From a virus: DNA of 32,513 nt. Below, one piece after another: positions 7,892 through 15,949 of the stretch. The notes under the pieces were generated by a model, which worked only from the letters and a program-made list of their open reading frames with translations, had not been told where the DNA came from and made no database searches. Location: the IMG/VR virus record IMGVR_UViG_3300009183_005465, positions 1 through 32,513 of that record. One strand, 5' to 3'. Each line of letters starts with the position of its first letter. Position 1 is the stretch's first letter. The position numbers and the translations under genes were made by a program.

Positions 7892-8644
7892 ATGAAGAAA
7901 AATAAAACACTATGGCATTTTGGTACAAAACGTGCTGGAGAAACATTAAAATGGATGCCCACGGATACCGAAGAAAGTTTTCAGCGGTTGATTCAAAATG
8001 AAGAATATCGTGAATATTTTTGCAGCAAAGGATGGCTTGACCCCGATGCTATAACATATCGTATAAACAGCTCAGGATTTAGGTCAGAAGAATTTGATCC
8101 TCGAGCAGACAGTTTGGTTTCATTGGGTTGCAGTTATACCATTGGTATTGGTCTTCCAGAACAAGCCACATGGCCTTGCTTGGTATCGCAGGCACTGGGC
8201 TTGAAAAATTATAATCTAGCCTGGGGCGGCACCAGCGCAGACACTTGTTTTATGATAGCAGATCATTGGTTACCCATACTACGACCAAAGTTGGTAGTAA
8301 TGGCAGCACCTCCCAAACATCGCTTTGATTTGATAACAGAAAAAGTTGATCACTATCATGATACCTACTTGCCCGGCAGTGAAATTGGGCAAGCCGATCA
8401 AGATGGGTTTGTTAAAACTTGGTTTTTGAATGACCGCAATGCAGACTTAAATAATGCACGTAATCGACTGGCTGTTGAAGGATTGTGTAACAAACTAGGC
8501 ATACATTGTTTGACTTACAATGCACATGATTGGTTTGCCAAAAGTCGCGACGAAGTAGAGTATGCAAGAGATCGTATGCATGCTGGCCCATTGGGACATA
8601 AAAAGTTTGCAGAAAGAATCATAAATGATTTCGCCACCAAGTAA
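7892..8644 (+). CDS. SGNH/GDSL-type hydrolase-like protein
   Basis: 250-residue protein with an AAAGGA Shine-Dalgarno (7880-7885). Block I of the SGNH fold is LGCSYTIG (nucleophile Ser81, with Cys in place of the Asp of GDS). Block II is the NLAWGGTSAD Gly region. The catalytic dyad is D227-x2-H230 in ARDRMHAG near the C-terminus. Such enzymes remove or transfer acyl groups, often O-acetyl on polysaccharides. There is no signal peptide, so it acts in the cytoplasm or is virion-carried. It overlaps the terminase gene by 20 bp. The preceding 104-bp gap (7788-7891) holds only this Shine-Dalgarno and no convincing gene. Role in glycan deacylation is inference. Confidence 0.72.
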   Translation: MKKNKTLWHFGTKRAGETLKWMPTDTEESFQRLIQNEEYREYFCSKGWLDPDAITYRINSSGFRSEEFDPRADSLVSLGCSYTIGIGLPEQATWPCLVSQALGLKNYNLAWGGTSADTCFMIADHWLPILRPKLVVMAAPPKHRFDLITEKVDHYHDTYLPGSEIGQADQDGFVKTWFLNDRNADLNNARNRLAVEGLCNKLGIHCLTYNAHDWFAKSRDEVEYARDRMHAGPLGHKKFAERIINDFATK

Positions 8645-10211
8645 AAATTTAGAAACGGTCCTGGTCAAAGCACCGCACCGTAAGGAAGTGTACACTGAAG
8701 ATGAACTTGTAGAGTTTGCAAAGTGCGCTGATCCTGTTACTGGCCCGTTGTATTTCATGGATAACTTTTTCTTTATTCAGCATCCCACACGCGGCAAAAT
8801 GTTGTACCATCCGTTTGAGTACCAGACCAGACTGATTGAAACTTATCACAACTACCGATATTCAATATCCTTGATGCCTCGACAAACAGGCAAGTCAACT
8901 TCAGCAGCTGGTTACTTGTTGTGGTATGCAATGTTTGTGCCAGACAGTACCATCCTTGTGGCTGCACACAAATACACAGGTGCACAGGAGATCATGCAAC
9001 GTATTAGATACGCATACGAACTGTGCCCTAATCATATCCGAGCAGGTGCTACCAGTTACAACAAGAATTCATTGGAATTTGAAAACGGATCACGTATTGT
9101 AGCGCAGACCACAACAGAAACAACAGGACGGGGTATGAGTATTTCACTCTTGTACGCTGATGAGTTTGCATTTGTGCGACCCACTATTGCTAGAGAGTTT
9201 TGGACTTCTATCAGCCCCACGTTGGCCACTGGTGGTAAAGCTATTATTACATCAACCCCTAACTCTGATGAAGATCAATTTGCGTTCTTGTGGAAAGGTG
9301 CCAACAAGACTGAAGACGAACATGGCAACACCACTGAACTAGGTATCAACGGATTCCGCGCATTTAGAAGCAATTGGCGTGAACATCCCGACCGTGATGA
9401 GAAGTGGGGTGCAGAACAGTTGTCACAACTGGGAGAAGATCGATTCCGCAGAGAAATGGAATGCGAATTTGTTATAAATGATGAGACATTGATTGCTCCT
9501 ACCCGATTGCTGGACTTGGAAGGCGTGGAGCCTAACCGACGTACCGGACAAGTGCGTTGGTACAAAACTCCAGTTAAAGATAAAATATACATTGTGGCCC
9601 TAGACCCTAGCCTGGGCACAGGTGGAGATCCTGCAGCCATACAGGTGTTTGAAGCAGATACAACAGAGCAAGTGGCTGAATGGCGACACAACCGAACAGA
9701 CATTCCCACTCAGGTCAAACTGTTGGCGGACATTGTACAAGAACTGTACGATGTTACAAAAGACGATAAAAAAATCTACTACTCGGTGGAAAACAACACC
9801 ATAGGTGAAGCTGCCTTGATCAGCATAAACGAGTACGGAGAAGAAAATATAAAAGGATATTTTTTAAGTGACAACTCAGTGACAGGCACAACAGGACGCA
9901 GATTTCGCAAAGGATTCAACACCACAAACAAAGCCAAACTCACTGCATGCAACAAGTTCAAAATCCTTGTGGAATCTGGGCGCATGCGACTGCACAGCAG
10001 ACCCCTGATTTCTGAACTGAAAACTTTTGTTGCGTCAGGCGGCAGTTATGCTGCCAAACCTGGGGAAACAGACGATCTTGTGATGAGTTCGTTGCTGGCT
10101 GTGCGTATGTTAATGATGTTGCAAACATATCACGCAGAATTAGACACACAAATGAAAGACCACGGCGACAACGTGATTGAGCCAATGCCGTTCATATCAA
10201 TGCTGCGCTAA
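8625..10211 (+). CDS. Terminase large subunit (gp17-type packaging ATPase/nuclease)
   Basis: 528-residue motor protein that packages and cuts concatemeric phage DNA at the prohead portal. Walker A is MPRQTGKST (84-92). Walker B is SLLYADE (174-180). The TSTPNS coupling motif is at 209-214. The C-terminal RNase H-like nuclease has D327 (VALDPSLG), E389 (YSVENN) and D483/D484 (ETDDLV). Length and motif order match T4 gp17, somewhat shorter at the N-terminus. It overlaps the SGNH gene by 20 bp, and no small terminase is seen beside it. Its stop codon forms part of the TAAATA box for the next gene. The strongest phage marker in the window. Confidence 0.95.
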   Translation: MISPPSKNLETVLVKAPHRKEVYTEDELVEFAKCADPVTGPLYFMDNFFFIQHPTRGKMLYHPFEYQTRLIETYHNYRYSISLMPRQTGKSTSAAGYLLWYAMFVPDSTILVAAHKYTGAQEIMQRIRYAYELCPNHIRAGATSYNKNSLEFENGSRIVAQTTTETTGRGMSISLLYADEFAFVRPTIAREFWTSISPTLATGGKAIITSTPNSDEDQFAFLWKGANKTEDEHGNTTELGINGFRAFRSNWREHPDRDEKWGAEQLSQLGEDRFRREMECEFVINDETLIAPTRLLDLEGVEPNRRTGQVRWYKTPVKDKIYIVALDPSLGTGGDPAAIQVFEADTTEQVAEWRHNRTDIPTQVKLLADIVQELYDVTKDDKKIYYSVENNTIGEAALISINEYGEENIKGYFLSDNSVTGTTGRRFRKGFNTTNKAKLTACNKFKILVESGRMRLHSRPLISELKTFVASGGSYAAKPGETDDLVMSSLLAVRMLMMLQTYHAELDTQMKDHGDNVIEPMPFISMLR

Positions 10212-10214
10212 ATA
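10207..10214 (+). promoter_or_regulatory. Late-promoter-like box (GCTAAATA) before the 977-aa gene
   Basis: GCTAAATA includes the terminase TAA stop and ends 7 nt before the ATG at 10222. The predicted start site would be about 2 nt from the start codon, and no Shine-Dalgarno is present. Confidence 0.4.
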
Positions 10215-10221
10215 CACAACT

Positions 10222-13155
10222 ATGACAATGGAAGCATTACCTCAAGATCTAGCAGACTTTCTGGTTACAAAGAATTTTGACCCAGAATATTTCAACAAAA
10301 AAGGCGACCCTTCAGAAGCCGGCGAAGCCACCACCATAAAATTTGATTATGTGGCAGATTCAGGCAAAAACTATGGCACAGCGGTGTGTGTGATATCCAA
10401 TGATGAGCTGAGTTTGTACTACGGAGACAACTTGGGCAGAGGTATGGAACCCCAAGACAAACAAGGATGGTTTGACTTCTTGGAACAACTTAGCAATCAG
10501 GCTGCCAGCCATTCAGCAACCTGGACGCCTACAGAAATCAACAAACTCAAACATAACTTGGCTGGCATTGCTGCCATCAAAGAAGGATTGTTTGAAGGCT
10601 ATTATGGCAACCGCAAGGTCAGCTACATGGGCGAGCAAACTCAAGCACGCCTGGTAATCAATCACAATCGTGTGCTAGGCGAAGAAGACAAGCGTTATCG
10701 CTATGTGGAAAGTTTGTTTATTGAAACAGCAGACCAAGAACGCTTTAGATTACCATTTAAAAGTTTGGCAGGCGGCAGAGCCATGCTGGAACATGTGCGC
10801 CAAGGTGGACGTCCGTACGATGTACGTGGCAATCACATTACTGAAGTTGTGAGTGAAATGGCTGTGCTCAGTCGTTTTAATCGTGCTCAACACAATCGTG
10901 TGTTTGAAGGCGTCACACAAGAACTGGTAGAAAGCGCAAGACAATACTATCAAAACTTACAAGAAACAATGAAGCATCTTGGCAGCCCACGTGGCTATCA
11001 AGCATACTTCGAATCCTGGGCTCCTGACCAAACAGGCGAGGCCGAAGCCCTGGTAGAAAATCTACGCGACCTGTTTGTGGAACAAACACTGGATGCTAGA
11101 ATTGAAGCTGCCTTGCCCACACTGGCCAAGATACAACAACAAGGAAACAACATGAAAGAAGCACAAATATTTGAAAACTGGATCCAAAACCTCAGTGAAG
11201 GCACTTGGGCATTACCAGAAACTCCTGAGCAAATGGAAAAACTCAACCAGTTGATGAGTGGCGAACTCATAGTTGGTCCTGACGCCACCAATGCCACAGA
11301 ACAGTTGTATGACCTTGTGGGTGATGATGAGTTGTTTGACATACTAAACGACCTAGCCGACCGAAGTGAAGGCCGTGCCAATGTTTGGGACGACTCAGAT
11401 GTACAACGCAGACTGGCTGAACTGGGCATTCAAACCCCTCAGAGTACTGAAGCAGAACCTGCCGACGTTGATCAAGACACAGCACCTGAGGTAAAAGAAG
11501 ATGATGCACCTGCGCCATCAGACATGTCTGATTTTTGGAAACAAGCAAGAAGAAACCACTACGGTGCTCCACGTCCTGTAAAAGAAGGTGAAGAAGCGGA
11601 CTACAGTATGTCCAATCCAGGAAAACTCAGCAATCAAGAATACAAAGATCAAATGAACCGTCGTTACGGACAACCTGACATGGACACATCTCGCATGAAC
11701 AAAGCACATCAGGATTTCTACGACAAGAACCCCAGTTTCAAACAAGGTGGAAGAGAAATTGTTTCTCCTGGTGATGGTCGATTGGCTTCAAAAGTTGTGC
11801 CAGCGGTCTCTGACACAAAAGTAGGCCGCATTCCAATGAACACACCTGGTGGCAGTGCAATGCGGGGTGGTGGCGGAATGGGTGGTGCAATGGGTGGTAG
11901 AAAACCAGGTGAGCCGCCTTCTTATTTGATGAACCCACTGAAGTTAGAGAATGCCGAACTGGCTCGTATGCTGAAACACGCTGGTGTACCACTGCAAGAA
12001 GGTGTGTTGACTGATTCAACAGGCAGCAAAATGGAACACATCAAAGACACATTCCAGCGTGACATTAAAGACTTTGAACAAACTGGTGACATGAGCAAGC
12101 ACTTGTACCATGCATTGCATGACTATTATTTTGATGACATGCCATATGGTGCCCGAACTGGTGATGACATTGATCCCCATGAATGGATCAGCAATCGCTT
12201 TGCTGAAGATCTTGGATTAGACGAAAATCTCATCAGCCCAATGATCATGCCTGTGAGTGAAGGCTCCTGCAACATGACCATGGAAGGTTCTTACTGTCCC
12301 GAACACGGCCTGGCCGAATGTGGCAGCATGTATGAAGGCGTGAATGATCCAGACTATAGAGGTGGACACAACAACGAATTTGACGAACTGGAAGACTTAC
12401 TAAGTAGGTCAGGGATGAGTCAAGATGATTTGTTGCGTCAGCGATTTTTAGCCAACAAGTATGGACTCAATACTCCGGCAGACATGGCCAAATTGCCCGC
12501 GTTGAAAAAAGACGCCGAAGCAGGATACCGAACACGCAAGGCCGAAATTGATGTTGATTTAGAAAAACGCAATCAACAATACATGCAAGACAAACTTGCG
12601 GACCTGGAATATCAACAAGATCCAATTGCTTTTTTGAAAAGACGCACACAACAACTTGTACCAACTGCGCCAACAGCGCCAACAGCGCCAACCGCACCTA
12701 CTGAACCAACCGCACCTACTGAACCAACAGCACCAACAGGTGTAACAGATGAACCTGGTACAGATTATTCCACAGGCCAAGCAAAATTAGGGTCAAGCCC
12801 AAGTGTAAAATTACCTAATTTTAGACCAGAACCCGCTGCAGAAGTGCCGGCAACCGAACCAGGTGTAGATTATTCATTGCCACGAGCAAAGTTGGGATCA
12901 ACCCCCGGTGTGAAAATGCCTAACTTTAGACCAGATGCAGACACATCAGGTCCTGCTCCTGAAAAGTCATCTATATTTCAACAACTAGCACAGTTGAGAA
13001 ACCGAACCCGTGGCACAATGGCAGAAACCAGCAATGATGATCCAATCAATTACAATGCTGCTATGACTGGTGCATACTACGAAGGCAAAGAAACCGATAT
13101 CCAAGAAGGCGATGCACTTTTAGCAAGAATAAAATCATTGGCTTTGCTCAGATAA
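10222..13155 (+). CDS. Very large repeat-containing putative virion protein (977 aa)
   Basis: Starts at the ATG at 10222; upstream in-frame extension would need a TTG inside the terminase gene. The N-terminal ~400 residues look globular (two acidic alpha/beta or helical segments). The rest is low complexity: a Gly/Met-rich stretch (RGGGGMGGAMGG), an LARMLKHAG motif shared with the 949-residue protein, a globular insert (about 600-670), a cysteine/histidine group near residues 682-702 (SCNMTMEGSYCPEHGLAEC) that could bind zinc, Pro-Thr-Ala repeats from residue 814, and a duplicated ~27-residue module (PG-DYS...AKLGS...NFRP). It has no enzyme motif. Position after terminase and kinship in style to the 949-residue protein suggest a structural role (inference). 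Identity unknown. Confidence 0.6.
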   Translation: MTMEALPQDLADFLVTKNFDPEYFNKKGDPSEAGEATTIKFDYVADSGKNYGTAVCVISNDELSLYYGDNLGRGMEPQDKQGWFDFLEQLSNQAASHSATWTPTEINKLKHNLAGIAAIKEGLFEGYYGNRKVSYMGEQTQARLVINHNRVLGEEDKRYRYVESLFIETADQERFRLPFKSLAGGRAMLEHVRQGGRPYDVRGNHITEVVSEMAVLSRFNRAQHNRVFEGVTQELVESARQYYQNLQETMKHLGSPRGYQAYFESWAPDQTGEAEALVENLRDLFVEQTLDARIEAALPTLAKIQQQGNNMKEAQIFENWIQNLSEGTWALPETPEQMEKLNQLMSGELIVGPDATNATEQLYDLVGDDELFDILNDLADRSEGRANVWDDSDVQRRLAELGIQTPQSTEAEPADVDQDTAPEVKEDDAPAPSDMSDFWKQARRNHYGAPRPVKEGEEADYSMSNPGKLSNQEYKDQMNRRYGQPDMDTSRMNKAHQDFYDKNPSFKQGGREIVSPGDGRLASKVVPAVSDTKVGRIPMNTPGGSAMRGGGGMGGAMGGRKPGEPPSYLMNPLKLENAELARMLKHAGVPLQEGVLTDSTGSKMEHIKDTFQRDIKDFEQTGDMSKHLYHALHDYYFDDMPYGARTGDDIDPHEWISNRFAEDLGLDENLISPMIMPVSEGSCNMTMEGSYCPEHGLAECGSMYEGVNDPDYRGGHNNEFDELEDLLSRSGMSQDDLLRQRFLANKYGLNTPADMAKLPALKKDAEAGYRTRKAEIDVDLEKRNQQYMQDKLADLEYQQDPIAFLKRRTQQLVPTAPTAPTAPTAPTEPTAPTEPTAPTGVTDEPGTDYSTGQAKLGSSPSVKLPNFRPEPAAEVPATEPGVDYSLPRAKLGSTPGVKMPNFRPDADTSGPAPEKSSIFQQLAQLRNRTRGTMAETSNDDPINYNAAMTGAYYEGKETDIQEGDALLARIKSLALLR
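12661..12739 (+). repeat. Pro-Thr-Ala/Glu coding microsatellite
   Basis: Tandem 9-bp (CCAACAGCG-type, Pro-Thr-Ala) and 18-bp (Pro-Thr-Ala-Pro-Thr-Glu) units encode an extended PT-rich linker. Near identity at the DNA level suggests slippage-prone length variation between related phages. Confidence 0.85.
12751..12936 (+). repeat. Diverged 81-bp module duplication in the 977-aa protein
   Basis: Copies at 12751-12831 and 12856-12936 encode PGTDYSTGQAKLGSSPSVK and PGVDYSLPRAKLGSTPGVK, each followed by NFRP. Third-position differences show the duplication is older than the 60-bp repeat at 3124. It follows directly on the PTA linker. Confidence 0.85.
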
Positions 13156-13158
13156 CAC

Positions 13159-14196
13159 ATGCGTGAGGTAGCATTGATGCCAAGTAGCATACCAAGTATC
13201 TTTGGTATGCCACAGTGGTTGCCTATTGTGCAAAATCAATCATCACGCGAGTTGTGGGCAGATTATTGGGCATACAAAGTCCAACCCGATACCCGACGAG
13301 ACGGATACACAAAAAAAACACTCAAACAGTACATAAAAACTCACTCAATTCAAAAATTGGTGTTTTATGATTTGTTTCATTATGAATCAATCTTTGAAAT
13401 AGAACGTACTGCACTGATAAAATATTTTCAAAAAATATTGCCGACCACTCTGATAACTTTTCGTAAAAATCCCATACCTGAAATCGATCATGTTGTACAC
13501 TTTGATTTTTATTGGAATCGATGCAAACAAGCCTACTACGACAAAATCTCAGGGTGGAAGCAACTTGGTAAAGAAAACTTTAATCAATGGCCAGTACATC
13601 TAGACAAACGCCCATTGTTTATATTGTCATTGTACGGCTTGAATAATCAACACATCAAAAGACATTTATACAATGCAATTAATCATGTTCCGGGTTATCA
13701 CAGTGGACTAACAAAAGAAACAGTATTGCCATCTGAAACAGGCGAAACTCATGTCAGCAGTTTGGCAGCCACACCGCCAGCAAGAAAATTTTTTGATGAT
13801 ACCTATATATCGGCACAGATAGAATCAATGATAAAAGGCAACAATGTAATATTTTGCGAAAAAACGTATGATCATTTAATACAAGGAAGATTTGTGTTGA
13901 ACTTTGGTCCCAGACATTATTATCGCACTCTGGTCAACGACGGGTGGAAGATTCCCGGTGGAATTGATTTTAGTTGGGACGACATTGAAGATCAAAACAC
14001 AGACAATGATGACTTGCAAGATGAGCCAAGATTTACCAAGTATATTGAATGCTTGACCAAACTAACATCCAATATAGATACCTTGCATGATTTGTTTATA
14101 GCCAATATTGATGTGTTTGAACACAATCATCAGCAACTACAACAACGACCCTACAATATTTTTAATTTAGAACATCTTGATCATAAATACTCTTGA
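13159..14196 (+). CDS. Uncharacterised phage protein, possible glycosyltransferase-like (EKT motif)
   Basis: 345-residue soluble protein. Its C-terminal third has CEKTYDHLIQGRFVLNFGP (233-251) followed by LVNDGWKIPGGIDFSWDDIED. I recognise this 'EKT...F...G...L...G(W/F)K...ID..WD' pattern from uncharacterised proteins near glycan genes in aquatic phages and bacteria, where some resemble exostosin-type glycosyltransferases. The N-terminal half is alpha/beta without a DxD motif. The start is uncertain: the ATG at 13159 has no Shine-Dalgarno, while the in-frame ATG at 13177 has GAGG at the right distance. A terminator-like hairpin follows at 14206. Function unproven. Confidence 0.45.
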   Translation: MREVALMPSSIPSIFGMPQWLPIVQNQSSRELWADYWAYKVQPDTRRDGYTKKTLKQYIKTHSIQKLVFYDLFHYESIFEIERTALIKYFQKILPTTLITFRKNPIPEIDHVVHFDFYWNRCKQAYYDKISGWKQLGKENFNQWPVHLDKRPLFILSLYGLNNQHIKRHLYNAINHVPGYHSGLTKETVLPSETGETHVSSLAATPPARKFFDDTYISAQIESMIKGNNVIFCEKTYDHLIQGRFVLNFGPRHYYRTLVNDGWKIPGGIDFSWDDIEDQNTDNDDLQDEPRFTKYIECLTKLTSNIDTLHDLFIANIDVFEHNHQQLQQRPYNIFNLEHLDHKYS

Positions 14197-14221
14197 CACG
14201 TAGACAAAGAGCGCATATACT
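14193..14221 (+). promoter_or_regulatory. Sigma70-type promoter for gp32
   Basis: TTGACA (14193-14198), a 17-bp spacer and TATACT (14216-14221) form a near-consensus bacterial promoter. The start site is expected near 14228, giving a leader of about 94 nt. A CATAAATA late-type box (14182-14189) sits immediately upstream, so the gene may have both early/middle and late transcription. The -35 overlaps the stop codon of the preceding gene. Confidence 0.8.
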
Positions 14222-14243
14222 ACTACAGTGTTTGCGCTTTTTT
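14206..14243 (+). terminator. Rho-independent-type hairpin overlapping the gp32 promoter
   Basis: AAAGAGCGCA (14206-14215) pairs with TGCGCTTTTT (14233-14242), including one G-U pair, across a 17-nt loop, and the 3' arm runs into a T tract. The loop contains the -10 box. RNA from upstream would carry both arms, whereas RNA starting at the nested promoter (about 14228) lacks the left arm and would escape termination. Confidence 0.55.
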
Positions 14244-14254
14244 GTTTGTGTCAC

Positions 14255-14302
14255 AGGCAACAGAGATCTAAACATTTAGATAGGCAACATAACATAGGCA
14301 AC
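14255..14302 (+). promoter_or_regulatory. gp32 leader with three AGGCAAC repeats and a stem-loop
   Basis: The untranslated leader carries AGGCAAC at 14255-14261, 14282-14288 and 14296-14302; the last two are extended to ATAGGCAAC. Between the first and second lies a perfect inverted repeat ATCTAAA/TTTAGAT (14266-14281). T4 gene 32 is autogenously repressed through leader RNA structure and cooperative gp32 binding. These elements could be the equivalent operator (inference). A strong Shine-Dalgarno TAAGGAG (14307-14313) follows. Confidence 0.5.
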
Positions 14303-14321
14303 TTACTAAGGAGAAAAAACT

Positions 14322-15320
14322 ATGGCATCATTAGCAGAAATCAGAGCAAGACTACAGGCAGCAGAGGGCAACAAAGGTGGGCAATCCACCGGTGGAGACA
14401 ATTCAATTTATGCCCATTGGAACATGGAAGAAGGACAAAGTGCAACACTGCGATTCCTTCCCGATGCAAATACAAAAAACACATTTTTCTGGCAAGAACG
14501 AGCAATGATTCGTTTGCCTTTCGCTGGCATCAAAGGCGAAGGGGATTCCAAACAAGTGTACGTGCAAGTACCTTGTGTGGAAATGTGGGGCGAAGCATGT
14601 CCTATCTTGGCAGAAGTACGCACCTGGTTCAAGGACAAGAGCCTTGAAGAAATGGGTCGCAAATACTGGAAGAAACGCAGTTACATATTCCAAGGCTTTG
14701 TGCGTGAAAACCCACTAAGTGAAGACAAGACTCCAGAAAATCCCATCCGACGTTTCATCATCGGCCCACAAATCTTTGCTACTATCAAAGGCGCATTAAT
14801 GGATCCTGAGCTGGAAGAAATGCCCACAGACACCCTGCGTGGCTTGGACTTCCGTATTACTAAAACATCCAAAGGTGGCTATGCTGACTACAGCACAAGC
14901 AAGTGGGCACGTAAAGAATCAGCATTGACCGAAGCCGAACAAGCCGCTGTTGCCACACATGGTGCGTTTGACTTGAGCACGTTCCTGCCCAAGAAGCCAG
15001 GCGACGTCGAACTCAAGGTCATCAAAGAAATGTTTGAGGCCTCAGTAGATGGACAACCTTACGACACAGAGCGTTGGGGTCAATACTTCCGTCCTGCTGG
15101 TGTTCAAGCACCAGGTGGTGCCGGAGCCGCACATGTGGATGAGGACACACCTGCACCAGCAGCCAAGCCAGCACTCAAAGTGGCAGCACCTGCTCCAGCA
15201 GACAATGGGTTTGATGATGACGACACTCCTACAGCAGCCGCACCTGTGGCCAAGCCTGCAGCCTCAGGTCAAAATGCCCAGGACATCCTGGCCATGATCC
15301 GTAGCCGTCAAGCCAAGTAA
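14322..15320 (+). CDS. Single-stranded DNA-binding protein, gp32-type
   Basis: 332-residue replication protein that coats single-stranded DNA and recruits replication and recombination factors. The N-terminus (MASLAEIRARLQAAE) matches the basic cooperativity domain. The core carries the aromatic/basic DNA-binding residues (LRFLPDAN, FFWQERAMIRLPF, VPCVEMWGEACPI). The C-terminal ~90 residues are an acidic Pro/Ala-rich tail ending in a short helix (AQDILAMIRSRQAK), like the protein-interaction tail of T4 gp32. The T4 zinc ligands are not conserved: only Cys85 and Cys93 remain and the CxxC pair is missing. It has its own promoter and a structured leader. The stop overlaps the next ATG (TAATG). 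Confidence 0.9.
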   Translation: MASLAEIRARLQAAEGNKGGQSTGGDNSIYAHWNMEEGQSATLRFLPDANTKNTFFWQERAMIRLPFAGIKGEGDSKQVYVQVPCVEMWGEACPILAEVRTWFKDKSLEEMGRKYWKKRSYIFQGFVRENPLSEDKTPENPIRRFIIGPQIFATIKGALMDPELEEMPTDTLRGLDFRITKTSKGGYADYSTSKWARKESALTEAEQAAVATHGAFDLSTFLPKKPGDVELKVIKEMFEASVDGQPYDTERWGQYFRPAGVQAPGGAGAAHVDEDTPAPAAKPALKVAAPAPADNGFDDDDTPTAAAPVAKPAASGQNAQDILAMIRSRQAK

Positions 15321-15949
15321 TGCGAACAGCTCTGGACACAGAGCTGTTTCCTGAACTGTGTGAGGTGGTAGAGATACCACCTCACAATCAATGGGTTTAT
15401 CTAATTCAAAAAAACGGAAGCAGCAGTTTGAGGGTTCAGCAAAAAAGAGATAATCTTGCTGTGTTCGCCAATGAAAAAATACATGGCCTTGATTACATAG
15501 ATGTGTATATTCGTAATCCTAGGTCCAGATATGTCAGTGGAATCAACACTTACATACAACTTTTGTTAACTGATCATCCTGAACTGGATTACAACACTGC
15601 ATTTTGGTTTGCTCGACGCTATAAATTTTTAAACACACATTATTTGCCGCAATTCCATTGGCTGGCAAACCTCAGTCAGTACTTGCATTCAAATGCAAAA
15701 ATACGTTTTAGAAATTTTCAAGACTTACGTCAGATCACTGACCTCAATCTTGGACCCACAGGAGTAACCAGTGCCACAGCTGAATTTGTCAAAACATTAT
15801 TTAAAAATGATGCTAACATTGAGCTGTGGTTATTTTTAGATCAAATATTACTGGATCTTGCAGGCCAGGAACTGACCTGGTCCCAATTGCTAGAGCATTA
15901 TCATCATAACCATCCTGAAATTATAAAACATGTATTGCCCAAGACTTGA
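15320..15949 (+). CDS. Sulfotransferase-family-like protein
   Basis: 209-residue protein with the two PAPS-binding signatures of sulfotransferases. A 5'-phosphosulfate loop-like LIQKNGSSSL lies at 29-37 (Lys31) and a 3'-phosphate motif-like VYIRNPRSRYVSGINTY at 62-78 (Arg65, Ser73). The spacing suits a short cytosolic sulfotransferase, though the protein is shorter than most cellular members. It would transfer sulfate from PAPS to a sugar or other hydroxyl. The start codon overlaps the gp32 stop by one base, so it is probably expressed from the gp32 promoter, unusual company for a tailoring enzyme. Function is family-level inference; a catalytically dead homolog cannot be excluded. Confidence 0.68.
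   Translation: MRTALDTELFPELCEVVEIPPHNQWVYLIQKNGSSSLRVQQKRDNLAVFANEKIHGLDYIDVYIRNPRSRYVSGINTYIQLLLTDHPELDYNTAFWFARRYKFLNTHYLPQFHWLANLSQYLHSNAKIRFRNFQDLRQITDLNLGPTGVTSATAEFVKTLFKNDANIELWLFLDQILLDLAGQELTWSQLLEHYHHNHPEIIKHVLPKT

Noticed and set aside
12661-12936. CRISPR-like array
   Set aside because: Repeats are in-frame Pro-Thr-Ala coding units without spacers.
14197-14321. tRNA or other small RNA gene in the gp32 upstream gap
   Set aside because: No cloverleaf; the gap is explained by the terminator, promoter and leader. No tRNA was found anywhere in the window.
14228-14647. 139-codon frame across the gp32 leader
   Set aside because: Overlaps the gp32 gene in another frame, with Arg/His/Ser-rich nonsense composition and no ribosome binding site.
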